From: Rahnella bonaserana
GTDB taxonomy: Bacteria; Pseudomonadota; Gammaproteobacteria; Enterobacterales; Enterobacteriaceae
Assembly: GCF_019049675.1 (NCBI RefSeq)
Contig: NZ_JAFMOW010000065.1
Coordinates: forward strand, 62,001-126,000
Direction of reading: 5' to 3'
Length of the DNA: 64,000 nt
Shown: positions 57,236-64,000 of the stretch, in pieces
Numbering within the stretch: the stretch's first letter is position 1
Layout: every line of letters begins with the position of its first letter
The notes under the pieces: model-generated
Told to the model about the DNA's origin: nothing
What the model saw: the letters and a program-made list of their open reading frames with translations, nothing else
The model's database searches: none
Position numbers and translations under genes: made by a program

Positions 57236-57885
57236 CAGTGAGTCGCACCCTCGGCAATTTTCAAATCCTGCTCTGTGTGCAGCGCGATAGCGATAGTCAG
57301 CTCAAGCGCGTTCAGGACAGTGTGTACTGACATACTCGGCGCACCAGGATGCTTCGCCGCCTGTTCCGGCAGATACGGAATATGAATAAAACCGCCCTTT
57401 ACCACTTTGCAGGAAGGTTGCGCCAGCCGGTGCATCAGGCCGTACATCACATGATTACAGACATAGGTTCCGGCAGTTTGCGATACGCACGCCGGAATAC
57501 CGGATTCACGTAATCCGCTGACAATTGTTTTGATCGGCAGTGAGGAAAAATAGGCGGCAGGTCCGCTGGCGACAATGGTTTCATCCACCGGCTGATTACC
57601 TTCATTATCAGGAATACGCGCATCATCAACGTTAATCGCCACACGTTCGAGGCTGAAATCGACGCGACCACCTGCCTGTCCGACGCAAATCACCATTTCC
57701 GGCAGGATTTCATCAATTGCCGCATTCAGCGCATCAATAGCTTTGCCAAAAACACACGGCAGCTGACGCACCACAATCTGCGCGCCGGATAACTCCAGAT
57801 CGCCGAGTTGTTTAACCACTTCCCATGACGGATTGACACGCTCGCCGCCAAAAGGCTCAAAACCGGTTACCAGAACTTTACGCAT
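57235..57885 (-). CDS. pcp: Pyrrolidone-carboxylate peptidase Pcp
   Basis: Cytoplasmic cysteine peptidase (family C15) that removes N-terminal pyroglutamate from peptides; 216 residues. The catalytic Glu, Cys and His lie in [16 protein letters not shown] (Glu near residue 81), [18 protein letters not shown] (Cys near 144) and [11 protein letters not shown] (His near 168). It is placed between pxpA (15 bases) and nei (1-base overlap); E. coli lacks a pcp gene here. Its product, 5-oxoproline, is the substrate of the upstream PxpABC. Confidence 0.95.
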   Translation of the reverse strand: MRKVLVTGFEPFGGERVNPSWEVVKQLGDLELSGAQIVVRQLPCVFGKAIDALNAAIDEILPEMVICVGQAGGRVDFSLERVAINVDDARIPDNEGNQPVDETIVASGPAAYFSSLPIKTIVSGLRESGIPACVSQTAGTYVCNHVMYGLMHRLAQPSCKVVKGGFIHIPYLPEQAAKHPGAPSMSVHTVLNALELTIAIALHTEQDLKIAEGATH

Positions 57886-57900
57886 TGATATTCCCTAAGA

Positions 57901-58638
57901 TCAGCCCGCGCTGATCTGAATGTTTTGCTCACCAAAGGCTTCCCGCAACCGGCGGGCGAAAATCAGTGCGTGCTCACCGTCGCCGTGAAGGCAGACAGTA
58001 TCAGCGCTGACCGGCACCCAGAGGCCTTCGCGGCTGAGAACTTTACCTTGCTGCACCATCGCCAGCGTCTGGTCCAGCGCCAGTTCGTCGCTTTCAATCA
58101 TGGCATCAGGCTGACTGCGCGGCACCAGCGTGCCGTCACTTTGATACCGCCGGTCAGCAAACACTTCCTGACGCGTTTGCAGCCCGAGCCGCTCACCCGC
58201 GCGGATCAGTTCACTTCCCGCCAGACCGACCAGACGCAGCGCCGGGTTAATGGTATGCACAGCACGGGCAATCGCATCAGCCAGAATAGCGTCGGTCGCG
58301 GCCTGATTGTAAAGCATGCCGTGCGGCTTCACGTGGACCATCTCCCCGCCTTCCGCACGGGTGATGGCGGCCAGCGCACCGAGCTGATAGACCACCTGCG
58401 CGTACACCGTTTCAGGAGGAAGCCGCATCGCAGTCCGCCCAAAGTTTTCCCGGTCGGGAAAGCCCGGATGCGCGCCAATCGCCACGCCGTATTTCAGCGC
58501 CCAGCGTACGGACTGACACATGGTCTGCGCGTCACCGGCATGGAATCCGCAGGCAATATTGGCAGAACTGACCAGCTGCAACAGCGCCTCATCGTTGGCA
58601 CAGCCTTCGCCTAAATCCGCGTTGAGATCAACGACCAT
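57901..58638 (-). CDS. pxpA: 5-oxoprolinase subunit PxpA (LamB/YcsF family)
   Basis: Part of the ATP-dependent enzyme that opens 5-oxoproline to glutamate; 245 residues. The family start [18 protein letters not shown], the segment [13 protein letters not shown] and VKPHGMLYN are intact. It overlaps pxpC by 11 bases. Confidence 0.95.
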   Translation of the reverse strand: MVVDLNADLGEGCANDEALLQLVSSANIACGFHAGDAQTMCQSVRWALKYGVAIGAHPGFPDRENFGRTAMRLPPETVYAQVVYQLGALAAITRAEGGEMVHVKPHGMLYNQAATDAILADAIARAVHTINPALRLVGLAGSELIRAGERLGLQTRQEVFADRRYQSDGTLVPRSQPDAMIESDELALDQTLAMVQQGKVLSREGLWVPVSADTVCLHGDGEHALIFARRLREAFGEQNIQISAG

Positions 58639-59557
58639 GCAGCCCCCGTTTTACCTGTTCAATAAACAGCGACTGCTCACGCAGCGCTTTCTGCGCCTCT
58701 TCCGGCGTACATTTCACAAAGTGAACGGGCTCGCCAAGGCGGATTTGCGCCAGATTATACAAATCGGCTTCGATGACGCAGGCAATGCGCGGATAGCCGC
58801 CGGTGGTCTGCGCATCGGCCATCAGCACAATCGGCTGCCCGCCGTGCGGCACCTGTACCACGCCTGGCAACAGACCGTGCGACAACATTTCGCGGTCAGT
58901 TTCACGCTTCAAAACATGTCCGTGAAGACGGTATCCCATACGGTTACTTTGCGGACTAAGCTGCCAGGAAGCACGCCAGAATTCTTCACGCGACTGCGCG
59001 CTGAACTCCTGATATTCCGGTCCCGGCAAGGCGCGGATACGGTTGCCGAACAACAGCTGTTTAATGCCGCCGGAATGCTTCGGCTGCTGGTACGAGTCGC
59101 CGGTGGGAAGCTGATCGCCATCCTGCAACTGACGCCCCTGAAAACCGCCGAATTTGGCTTTCAGATCCGTACTGCGCGACCCCATGACTTCCGGCACATC
59201 AATCCCGCCGGAAATCGCCAGATAGCTGCGCATACCGCGCGTCGGCATTTTCATGGTCAGAATCTGCCCCGGCTTCACCGGATAATTCCATCCGGTCCAG
59301 AGGTCTTTGCCATCGAGTTGCGCGTGACAGCCCGCACCGGTCAGCGCAATCCAGCCTTCACGGTGGAACTCTGCGCTGAACTGACCGAGCGTGATTTCCA
59401 GACCGGCGGCATTCTCATCATTGCCGACCAGCAAATTAGCAATCCGCAACGCCGGCGCATCCAGCGCGCCGGACTGGCTGACGCCCTGCTGACGATAACC
59501 GTTACGGCCCAAATCCTGCACGGTGGTAAACATCCCTGCGCGTAAAACCTTCAGCAT
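58628..59557 (-). CDS. pxpC: 5-oxoprolinase subunit PxpC
   Basis: A 309-residue protein of the AHS2 (carboxyltransferase subunit C-D) family. It shows [39 protein letters not shown] and [14 protein letters not shown], the last being the most conserved block. Works with PxpA and PxpB. Overlaps pxpB by seven bases. Confidence 0.95.
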   Translation of the reverse strand: MLKVLRAGMFTTVQDLGRNGYRQQGVSQSGALDAPALRIANLLVGNDENAAGLEITLGQFSAEFHREGWIALTGAGCHAQLDGKDLWTGWNYPVKPGQILTMKMPTRGMRSYLAISGGIDVPEVMGSRSTDLKAKFGGFQGRQLQDGDQLPTGDSYQQPKHSGGIKQLLFGNRIRALPGPEYQEFSAQSREEFWRASWQLSPQSNRMGYRLHGHVLKRETDREMLSHGLLPGVVQVPHGGQPIVLMADAQTTGGYPRIACVIEADLYNLAQIRLGEPVHFVKCTPEEAQKALREQSLFIEQVKRGLHGR

Positions 59558-60216
59558 ACGCCCTCCTTTTGTGGCACGAAGCGCACACTGTCACCCGGCA
59601 GGACTAATGTCGGAATTTCGCGCAGCGGATCAAACATTGCCAAAGGTGTTTGCCCGATCAACTGCCAGCCGCCCGGCGTGGACAGAGGATAAATACCCGT
59701 CTGGCTGCCGCCGATACCCACCGAACCTGCGGGTACTGAAAGACGCGGTTCACCGTGACGCGGTGTGCTCAGTTTTTCCGACATGCCCCCCAGATAAGGG
59801 AAACCTGGCTGGAAACCCAGAAAATAGACGGTGTAATCGACGCCACTGTGGCATTCGACGACCTGACGCGGTGTCATGCCGGTATGCTGCGCCACATGCT
59901 CTAAATCCGGGCCCTGCGCGCCGCCATAAATCACCGGAATTTCAATCAGCCGTGATGCAGGCTCAATCGCTTCGCTCTCTTCCCACCAGTTTTGCAGACG
60001 CTCAATCGCGTCCAGCGCAGAACTTTGCGCATCGGTGAGTAATACCGTCAGATTATTCATGCCGGGAATGACTTCGCGGACGCCAGGAAACGCCGCGCGA
60101 TCCTGTAAACGTTGCGTCAGTCCCCAGATCCGCTGCTGGCTCACCAGCGAAACCGGGGGTTCCAGTTCCAGCACTACCGCGCGTTCACCCAGCAGGTAAC
60201 ATCGTGCTCGTTGCAC
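59551..60216 (-). CDS. pxpB: 5-oxoprolinase subunit PxpB
   Basis: A 221-residue AHS1-family protein, first gene of the unit. The conserved block [20 protein letters not shown] and [20 protein letters not shown] are seen. The start is GTG at 60216 with AGGAG eight bases before it. It precedes pxpC, pxpA, pcp and nei, all overlapping or closely spaced. Confidence 0.94.
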   Translation of the reverse strand: MQRARCYLLGERAVVLELEPPVSLVSQQRIWGLTQRLQDRAAFPGVREVIPGMNNLTVLLTDAQSSALDAIERLQNWWEESEAIEPASRLIEIPVIYGGAQGPDLEHVAQHTGMTPRQVVECHSGVDYTVYFLGFQPGFPYLGGMSEKLSTPRHGEPRLSVPAGSVGIGGSQTGIYPLSTPGGWQLIGQTPLAMFDPLREIPTLVLPGDSVRFVPQKEGVC

Positions 60217-60441
60217 TCAGACACTCCTCAAAGAAGGGTTGTGGATCATCAGGTTATTCACTAAATCATTAGTGTGAGATTTGTTATCAGTTATGCGTGA
60301 AATAGAGTGGTGATGTCAACTCATCTGCCCGTTCGTGCGGGACACTGAGGTTTCGCCCGCCGTCCGCAACTGGTACTCTCATAAAAGTTGCTGTTTTTTT
60401 AGCGTTTGGATAACGCCTTCGTTACACAATAGGGATGGCCT

Positions 60442-61887
60442 GTGAGAAAACCATTAGCACTCTTTTTTCCGCTCTACACCACCACATTACTGATGCTGCT
60501 GGGCTCCGGCCTGCTGACCACCTACATTTCCCTGCGTCTGTCCGCTGTCCACGTCAGCGGCGCGATGATCGGGGCAATCATAGCGGCCAACTACATCGGG
60601 CTGGTGATCGGCGGCAAAGTCGGCCATATCCTGATCGCCCGCGTCGGGCACATTCGCGCATACGTTTCCTGTTCCGGTATCATTACCGCCGCTGTGCTCG
60701 GTCATGGCCTGACCGACATTATCCCGGTCTGGGTGGTGCTGCGCCTGATCATCGGCTTGTGCATGATGGTGCAATACATGGTGCTGGAAAGCTGGCTCAA
60801 CGATCAGGCCGAATCCAGCCAGCGCGGCGTGGTGTTCGGTTTTTATATGGTGGCGTCTTATCTGGGGATGGCGCTCGGTCAGGTGGTGCTGATGCTTAAC
60901 AGCGATTTAGGCGTCAGTACGCTCATCGTTATCGCGTTGTGTTTCGCCCTGTGTCTGGTGCCGATTGCCCTGACGACGCGCACCAACGTCGGACATATGT
61001 CTCCGGCGCCGATGGAGCTGAAATTCTTTATCGGTGCGATCCCCAAAGTTCTGGCCATCACGTTGCTGATTGGTATGGTCGTCGGTTCGTTTTACGGTCT
61101 GGCGCCGATTTACACCAGCCAGCAATCGCTGAGTACACAGCAAACCGGTCTGTTTATGGCGCTGGCGATTTTCGCCGGTTTACTGGCGCAGTTCCCGCTG
61201 AGCTGGCTGTCGGATCGTTATAACCGCAACATGCTGATGCGCATTAACGCGATTCTGCTGGCAGTGGCGGCATTACCGCTGGCGCTGCTCACGCATATCT
61301 CCTTCCCGCTGCTGCTCGGTATTGGTTTTATCGTCAGCCTGATGCAGTTCACCTTGTATCCGCTGGTCGTCGCGCTGGCTAATGACATGATCGAGCCGGA
61401 ACGTCGTGTGTCGCTGTCCGCCTGTCTGCTGATGGCGTTCGGTGTCGGTGCCTGTATCGGTCCGCTGGCGGTCGGCGCGCTGATCGAGCCGCTGGGTGGC
61501 AATATTTTGTATGCATTTTTTGCGATTTGCGGCGGCGGCATTATGGCGCTGAGCCGGACATCGAAAAAAGAAGAAGAGACGCAGATGGCGGTCGATGCGC
61601 CGGTTCCGCACATCGCCATGCCGGACAGCCTGAGCAGTTCCCCGCTCTCTCCTGCACTGAATCCTGCCTTTGATGAGCAGATGATTCAGGAAACCATGCC
61701 CGCGCCGGAAAACGTCGTTGAACCGCAGGTTGAGGAAAGCGAAGCCACAGAGGAAGAGGAAGAAGAGGAAAGCAAGTATCCACCGCAGGGAGCAGACCCC
61801 GAAGTGGACACCGGATTACAGCGGGCGTTTACCCTGCTGGAAGACAGCGTTTCTGAAGAAACAACTGATAAAACGATACATAAGTAA
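60442..61887 (+). CDS. MFS transporter, YcaD-like, with acidic C-terminal tail
   Basis: A 481-residue inner-membrane protein with twelve predicted helices in the first 375 residues; the sequence YMVLESWLNDQAESSQRGVV matches YcaD-type MFS proteins. It then has a cytoplasmic tail of about 110 residues with a run of Glu (EATEEEEEEES) near residue 435; E. coli YcaD lacks such a tail as I recall. The start is GTG at 60442. Substrate unknown. It sits in reverse orientation between ybgI and pxpB, which are adjacent in E. coli. Confidence 0.85.
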   Translation: MRKPLALFFPLYTTTLLMLLGSGLLTTYISLRLSAVHVSGAMIGAIIAANYIGLVIGGKVGHILIARVGHIRAYVSCSGIITAAVLGHGLTDIIPVWVVLRLIIGLCMMVQYMVLESWLNDQAESSQRGVVFGFYMVASYLGMALGQVVLMLNSDLGVSTLIVIALCFALCLVPIALTTRTNVGHMSPAPMELKFFIGAIPKVLAITLLIGMVVGSFYGLAPIYTSQQSLSTQQTGLFMALAIFAGLLAQFPLSWLSDRYNRNMLMRINAILLAVAALPLALLTHISFPLLLGIGFIVSLMQFTLYPLVVALANDMIEPERRVSLSACLLMAFGVGACIGPLAVGALIEPLGGNILYAFFAICGGGIMALSRTSKKEEETQMAVDAPVPHIAMPDSLSSSPLSPALNPAFDEQMIQETMPAPENVVEPQVEESEATEEEEEEESKYPPQGADPEVDTGLQRAFTLLEDSVSEETTDKTIHK

Positions 61888-61904
61888 GGGACGTAATCGT
61901 TGCA

Positions 61905-61990
61905 GGCAGTTTGGATTCGGCCAGCGCGCAGGGACAGGAGCGTACCGTGAGTACGTGACTGTCACGAGCACTGCCCGGATTCAAAATGGC
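61905..61990. repeat. Imperfect palindromic intergenic repeat (ERIC/IRU-like)
   Basis: An 86-base imperfect inverted repeat centred on GTAC-CGTGA-GTAC at 61942-61954. The outer arms are GGCAGTTTGGATTCGG and CCGGATTCAAAATGGC, which pair with about 12 of 16 matches. It lies between the convergent MFS and ybgI genes. It differs in sequence from the ERIC at 10923-11051 but has a similar layout. Confidence 0.65.
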
Positions 61991-62003
61991 AAATAAGATA
62001 GTC

Positions 62004-62747
62004 CTAAGCCGGGTTATCAATGTCGATAAACATGACGTCCAGCCCGTGTTCCGCTGCCAGCCATTCGCCCAGCGCTTTCACGCCATAACGTTCTGTGGCG
62101 TGATGGCCTGCGGCGTAGAAATGGATACCCATTTCACGCGCAATATGAATGGTTTGTTCTGACACTTCGCCGCTGATGAAGGCATCGACACCAAATTCTG
62201 CCGCCTGCTGGATAAAGCCCTGACCGCCGCCGGAACACCAGGCAACGCGGCGAATTTCGGTCGGTCCGCCCTGCGAACTGTGCAGCACGTTGCGGTCCAG
62301 AGTCACTTCTATGCGCTGACGCAGTTCTTCACCGGTCAGTGGCTTTTCCAGTTCGCCGTAAGGCACCAGCGGCATCACTTCACCCAGCACGTTAATCCCG
62401 AACAGTTTCGCCAGCTGCGCGTTGTTTCCCAGTTCAGGATGCGCGTCCAGCGGCAGATGGTAACCGTATAAATTGGTATCACTGACCAGCAGCGTTTTCA
62501 GGCGATTACGTTTCATTCCCCGGATCACTGCCGGTTCATTTTTCCAGAAATAACCGTGATGAACCAGAATCGCGTCAGCTTCCACGGCGATGGCAGCATC
62601 CAGCAAATCCTGACACGCCGTCACGCCGGTCACCACGCGCTGCACGTTACGGCGGCCTTCTACCTGTAATCCATTGGGGGCGTAATCGTTGAAATTACTG
62701 ACGTCCAGTTTCTGGTTGATCAGCATTTCCAGCTGGAGATTATTCAT
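62004..62747 (-). CDS. ybgI: Nif3-like dinuclear metal-centre protein YbgI
   Basis: A 247-residue NIF3-family protein (GTP cyclohydrolase I type 2 homologue by annotation). Metal ligands are visible in DAILVHHGYFWK (two His near residue 63), LPLDAHPELGNNAQLA (Asp/His) and FYAAGHHATERYG (His and Glu near residue 220). E. coli YbgI forms a hexameric toroid; its reaction is not certain. Confidence 0.93.
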   Translation of the reverse strand: MNNLQLEMLINQKLDVSNFNDYAPNGLQVEGRRNVQRVVTGVTACQDLLDAAIAVEADAILVHHGYFWKNEPAVIRGMKRNRLKTLLVSDTNLYGYHLPLDAHPELGNNAQLAKLFGINVLGEVMPLVPYGELEKPLTGEELRQRIEVTLDRNVLHSSQGGPTEIRRVAWCSGGGQGFIQQAAEFGVDAFISGEVSEQTIHIAREMGIHFYAAGHHATERYGVKALGEWLAAEHGLDVMFIDIDNPA

Positions 62748-62774
62748 GGCGTTTCTCGTTATTAAATGAATGGT

Positions 62775-63758
62775 CTATTTGACCTCTAATTTATCACCCT
62801 GCGCCATTCTGACAAACTTCACGCCCGGAGTATTGCCTTTCTCCAGCTGCGCCATAATTTCCTTTTCAGGATCCGCACCTGCTTTCAGACTCGGTTTGAC
62901 GTGGCTGATAATCACCGTAAGGTCTTTCAGCGAACCCTCGCCCCCCGCGTATTGCTGCAAAATCCCCAGTTCTTTGAGCAACCAGTCCGGTGTCAGATGC
63001 CCGAACAGTTTGCTGTCAGGCACACCATCGGGATAAGACGTTTCAATGATGATCCCTTTCAGCCGTTTGGCTTTTACCTCATCACCCAGCACGCGCCAGA
63101 CGGTATCCAGGTTCTTCGATTTTTCGACTTCATCCGGGCCGGTATCGCCGAAGAAAGCAAACGACTCGTTATTACGGCTCACCAGAATCATGCTCGACGG
63201 CGTACCGCCATGGCTGAGGGGATAAATATTGCCGTCCAGACCGGTCAGCCCGAGTGAGAAACGCTGCGCCGGACGCTGCTGATTCAGGCGATACGTGCCG
63301 ATGCGCAAACCGCTGCCGGAGTCGGTGAAGTTAGGCCAGACGCGGCCATTGAAATAATGCTGACGCAGCGTACCGATGGTATCCGCCGTGCCGTAAATCG
63401 GTTTTTTGCTGTCTTCCGGCGAGCTGATAATCAGCCCCGCCAGATGGTCGAGATGACCGTGACTGATAAAGTATCCGCCAATCAGATTGCGAAAAACCGC
63501 GCCCTGCGGGGTCAGCGGTGCGGCATTTTCAGCGGTGACCTGCGGAAAACTGCCCTTATCCAGCGCCTTGCGGATGCCCGGCAAAACAGAACCGGCATCC
63601 AGCCCGAGATAGAGTTTTTGATCGTCACTTCTGATCAGGTACGAGGTGAGATTACCTTCTTCAACGCCGCCGTTCACGCCCAGCGCCACCACATCAAATC
63701 CGGCGGTGGCCTGTCCCGCCCAGCATGCCAGCATCAGCGCCAGCAGGTGTTTTTTCAT
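62775..63758 (-). CDS. Periplasmic class II 3',5'-cyclic-nucleotide phosphodiesterase
   Basis: A 327-residue metallo-beta-lactamase-fold enzyme. The segment HGHLDHLAGLIISSP exactly fits the class II cyclic-nucleotide phosphodiesterase signature, and later blocks FFGDTGPDEVEKS and IIETSYPD follow the family. The signal peptide MKKHLLALMLACWAGQATAG predicts export to the periplasm, as in Vibrio CpdP. ATG 63758 is preceded by AAGGAG with good spacing; the frame running to 63857 overlaps phrB and is not used. E. coli has no close homologue at this site. Substrate (cAMP or cGMP) is inferred. Confidence 0.88.
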   Translation of the reverse strand: MKKHLLALMLACWAGQATAGFDVVALGVNGGVEEGNLTSYLIRSDDQKLYLGLDAGSVLPGIRKALDKGSFPQVTAENAAPLTPQGAVFRNLIGGYFISHGHLDHLAGLIISSPEDSKKPIYGTADTIGTLRQHYFNGRVWPNFTDSGSGLRIGTYRLNQQRPAQRFSLGLTGLDGNIYPLSHGGTPSSMILVSRNNESFAFFGDTGPDEVEKSKNLDTVWRVLGDEVKAKRLKGIIIETSYPDGVPDSKLFGHLTPDWLLKELGILQQYAGGEGSLKDLTVIISHVKPSLKAGADPEKEIMAQLEKGNTPGVKFVRMAQGDKLEVK

Positions 63759-63789
63759 CACATCGCTCCTTGTCGTGGTGAGAGTAAGG

Positions 63790-64000
63790 TCAGTCAGACC
63801 GGTTTTTTGCCGCCTCAAACGCCGCGAGCGTGTCTTTTCTCGCCCGCGCGTGATCAATAACCGGCTGCGGGTAGTCTAGCACGCGATGGTGTTTTTCCGC
63901 CCAGCGATGGGGTTGATGAATGTCTCTTTCTGGCACATCCGCCAGTTCAGGCACCCAGGCTTTGATAAAGCGTCCGGCTTTGTCAAAACGTTCACCCTGC
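63790..64000 (-). CDS. phrB: Deoxyribodipyrimidine photolyase, C-terminal end (cut by window)
   Basis: The minus-strand frame is open from the window edge to a TGA at 63790-63792 and gives about 69 residues: QGERFDKAGRFIKAWVPEL, then HRWAEKHHRVLDYPQPVIDH, then LAAFEAAKN. This is the C-terminal end of CPD photolyase, including the FAD-domain PELADVP and the final DYPQPVIDH block. Its position next to ybgI also agrees with E. coli phr. Confidence 0.92.
   Translation of the reverse strand, partial: QGERFDKAGRFIKAWVPELADVPERDIHQPHRWAEKHHRVLDYPQPVIDHARARKDTLAAFEAAKNRSD

Noticed and set aside
58520-59545. 341-residue frame opposite pxpC and pxpA
   Set aside because: Antisense shadow of overlapping, well-identified genes.
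63759-63857. Upstream extension of the phosphodiesterase frame
   Set aside because: The extra residues are highly basic, overlap the phrB C-terminus and would mask a clear signal peptide; a good ribosome site precedes ATG 63758.

Overview
The window is a stretch of enterobacterial chromosome. Gene content and order follow the E. coli ybhC-pgl-ybhA-mod-gal-gpmA-aroG-ybgS-zitB-pnuC-nadA-tRNA(Lys)-tol-cyd-suc-sdh-gltA-nei-pxp-ybgI-phr segment very closely. Differences from E. coli (CRISPR arrays next to aphA, a pcp gene inside the 5-oxoprolinase operon, a periplasmic class II cyclic-nucleotide phosphodiesterase, only lysine tRNAs in the tRNA cluster) point to another member of Enterobacterales. 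I would guess a Yersiniaceae genus such as Rahnella, Ewingella or Rouxiella, but this is inferred from gene content and was not tested.

Layout. 1-600: 3' part of an amino-acid binding protein. 700-3320: an accessory island bracketed by two copies of a GC-rich hairpin repeat. It holds a Ner-like regulator with an unknown partner gene, a CRISPR leader with a single degenerate repeat, a small exported protein whose reading frame starts with the N-terminus of T6SS Hcp, and a 10-repeat CRISPR array with a subtype I-F-like repeat; no cas genes are in the window. 3350-8030: aphA, a carbonyl-stress-like trio (curA-like, DJ-1/PfpI, PEBP) and the lipoprotein ybhC. 8127-12750: a chemoreceptor, pgl, an ERIC element, ybhA and two small regulators. 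12764-18427: molybdate uptake and regulation (modABC, acrZ, modE, modF), with a ModE box and a terminator between modA and modB. 18381-20260: a half-size MFS protein and a divergent LysR regulator. 20308-24782: galETKM with two GalR operators. 24947-33590: psiF, Fur-box gpmA, ybiU-like, small membrane proteins, a GNAT, aroG with a TyrR box, ybgS, zitB, pnuC, nadA. 33871-34507: three tRNA-Lys genes interrupted by two copies of an element that splits a tRNA 3' end. 34705-40368: cpoB-pal-tolB-tolA-tolR-tolQ-ybgC. 40518-43660: cydABX-ybgE. 44361-54220: sdhCDAB-sucABCD. 55094: gltA. 56441-60216: pxpBCA-pcp-nei. 60442 to the end: YcaD-like MFS, ybgI, a periplasmic phosphodiesterase and the 3' end of phrB.

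How the genes work together. Most of the window is core metabolism: TCA-cycle enzymes and succinate dehydrogenase feed the quinol pool used by cytochrome bd; gal and gpmA feed glycolysis; aroG starts aromatic synthesis; nadA and pnuC supply NAD; Tol-Pal maintains the envelope. Recognisable operators (GalR, ModE, Fur, TyrR) sit where E. coli regulation predicts. The unusual material is in the first 3.3 kb (CRISPR, Hcp graft, Ner-like locus), in the tRNA-Lys cluster, and in small insertions in the otherwise conserved order.
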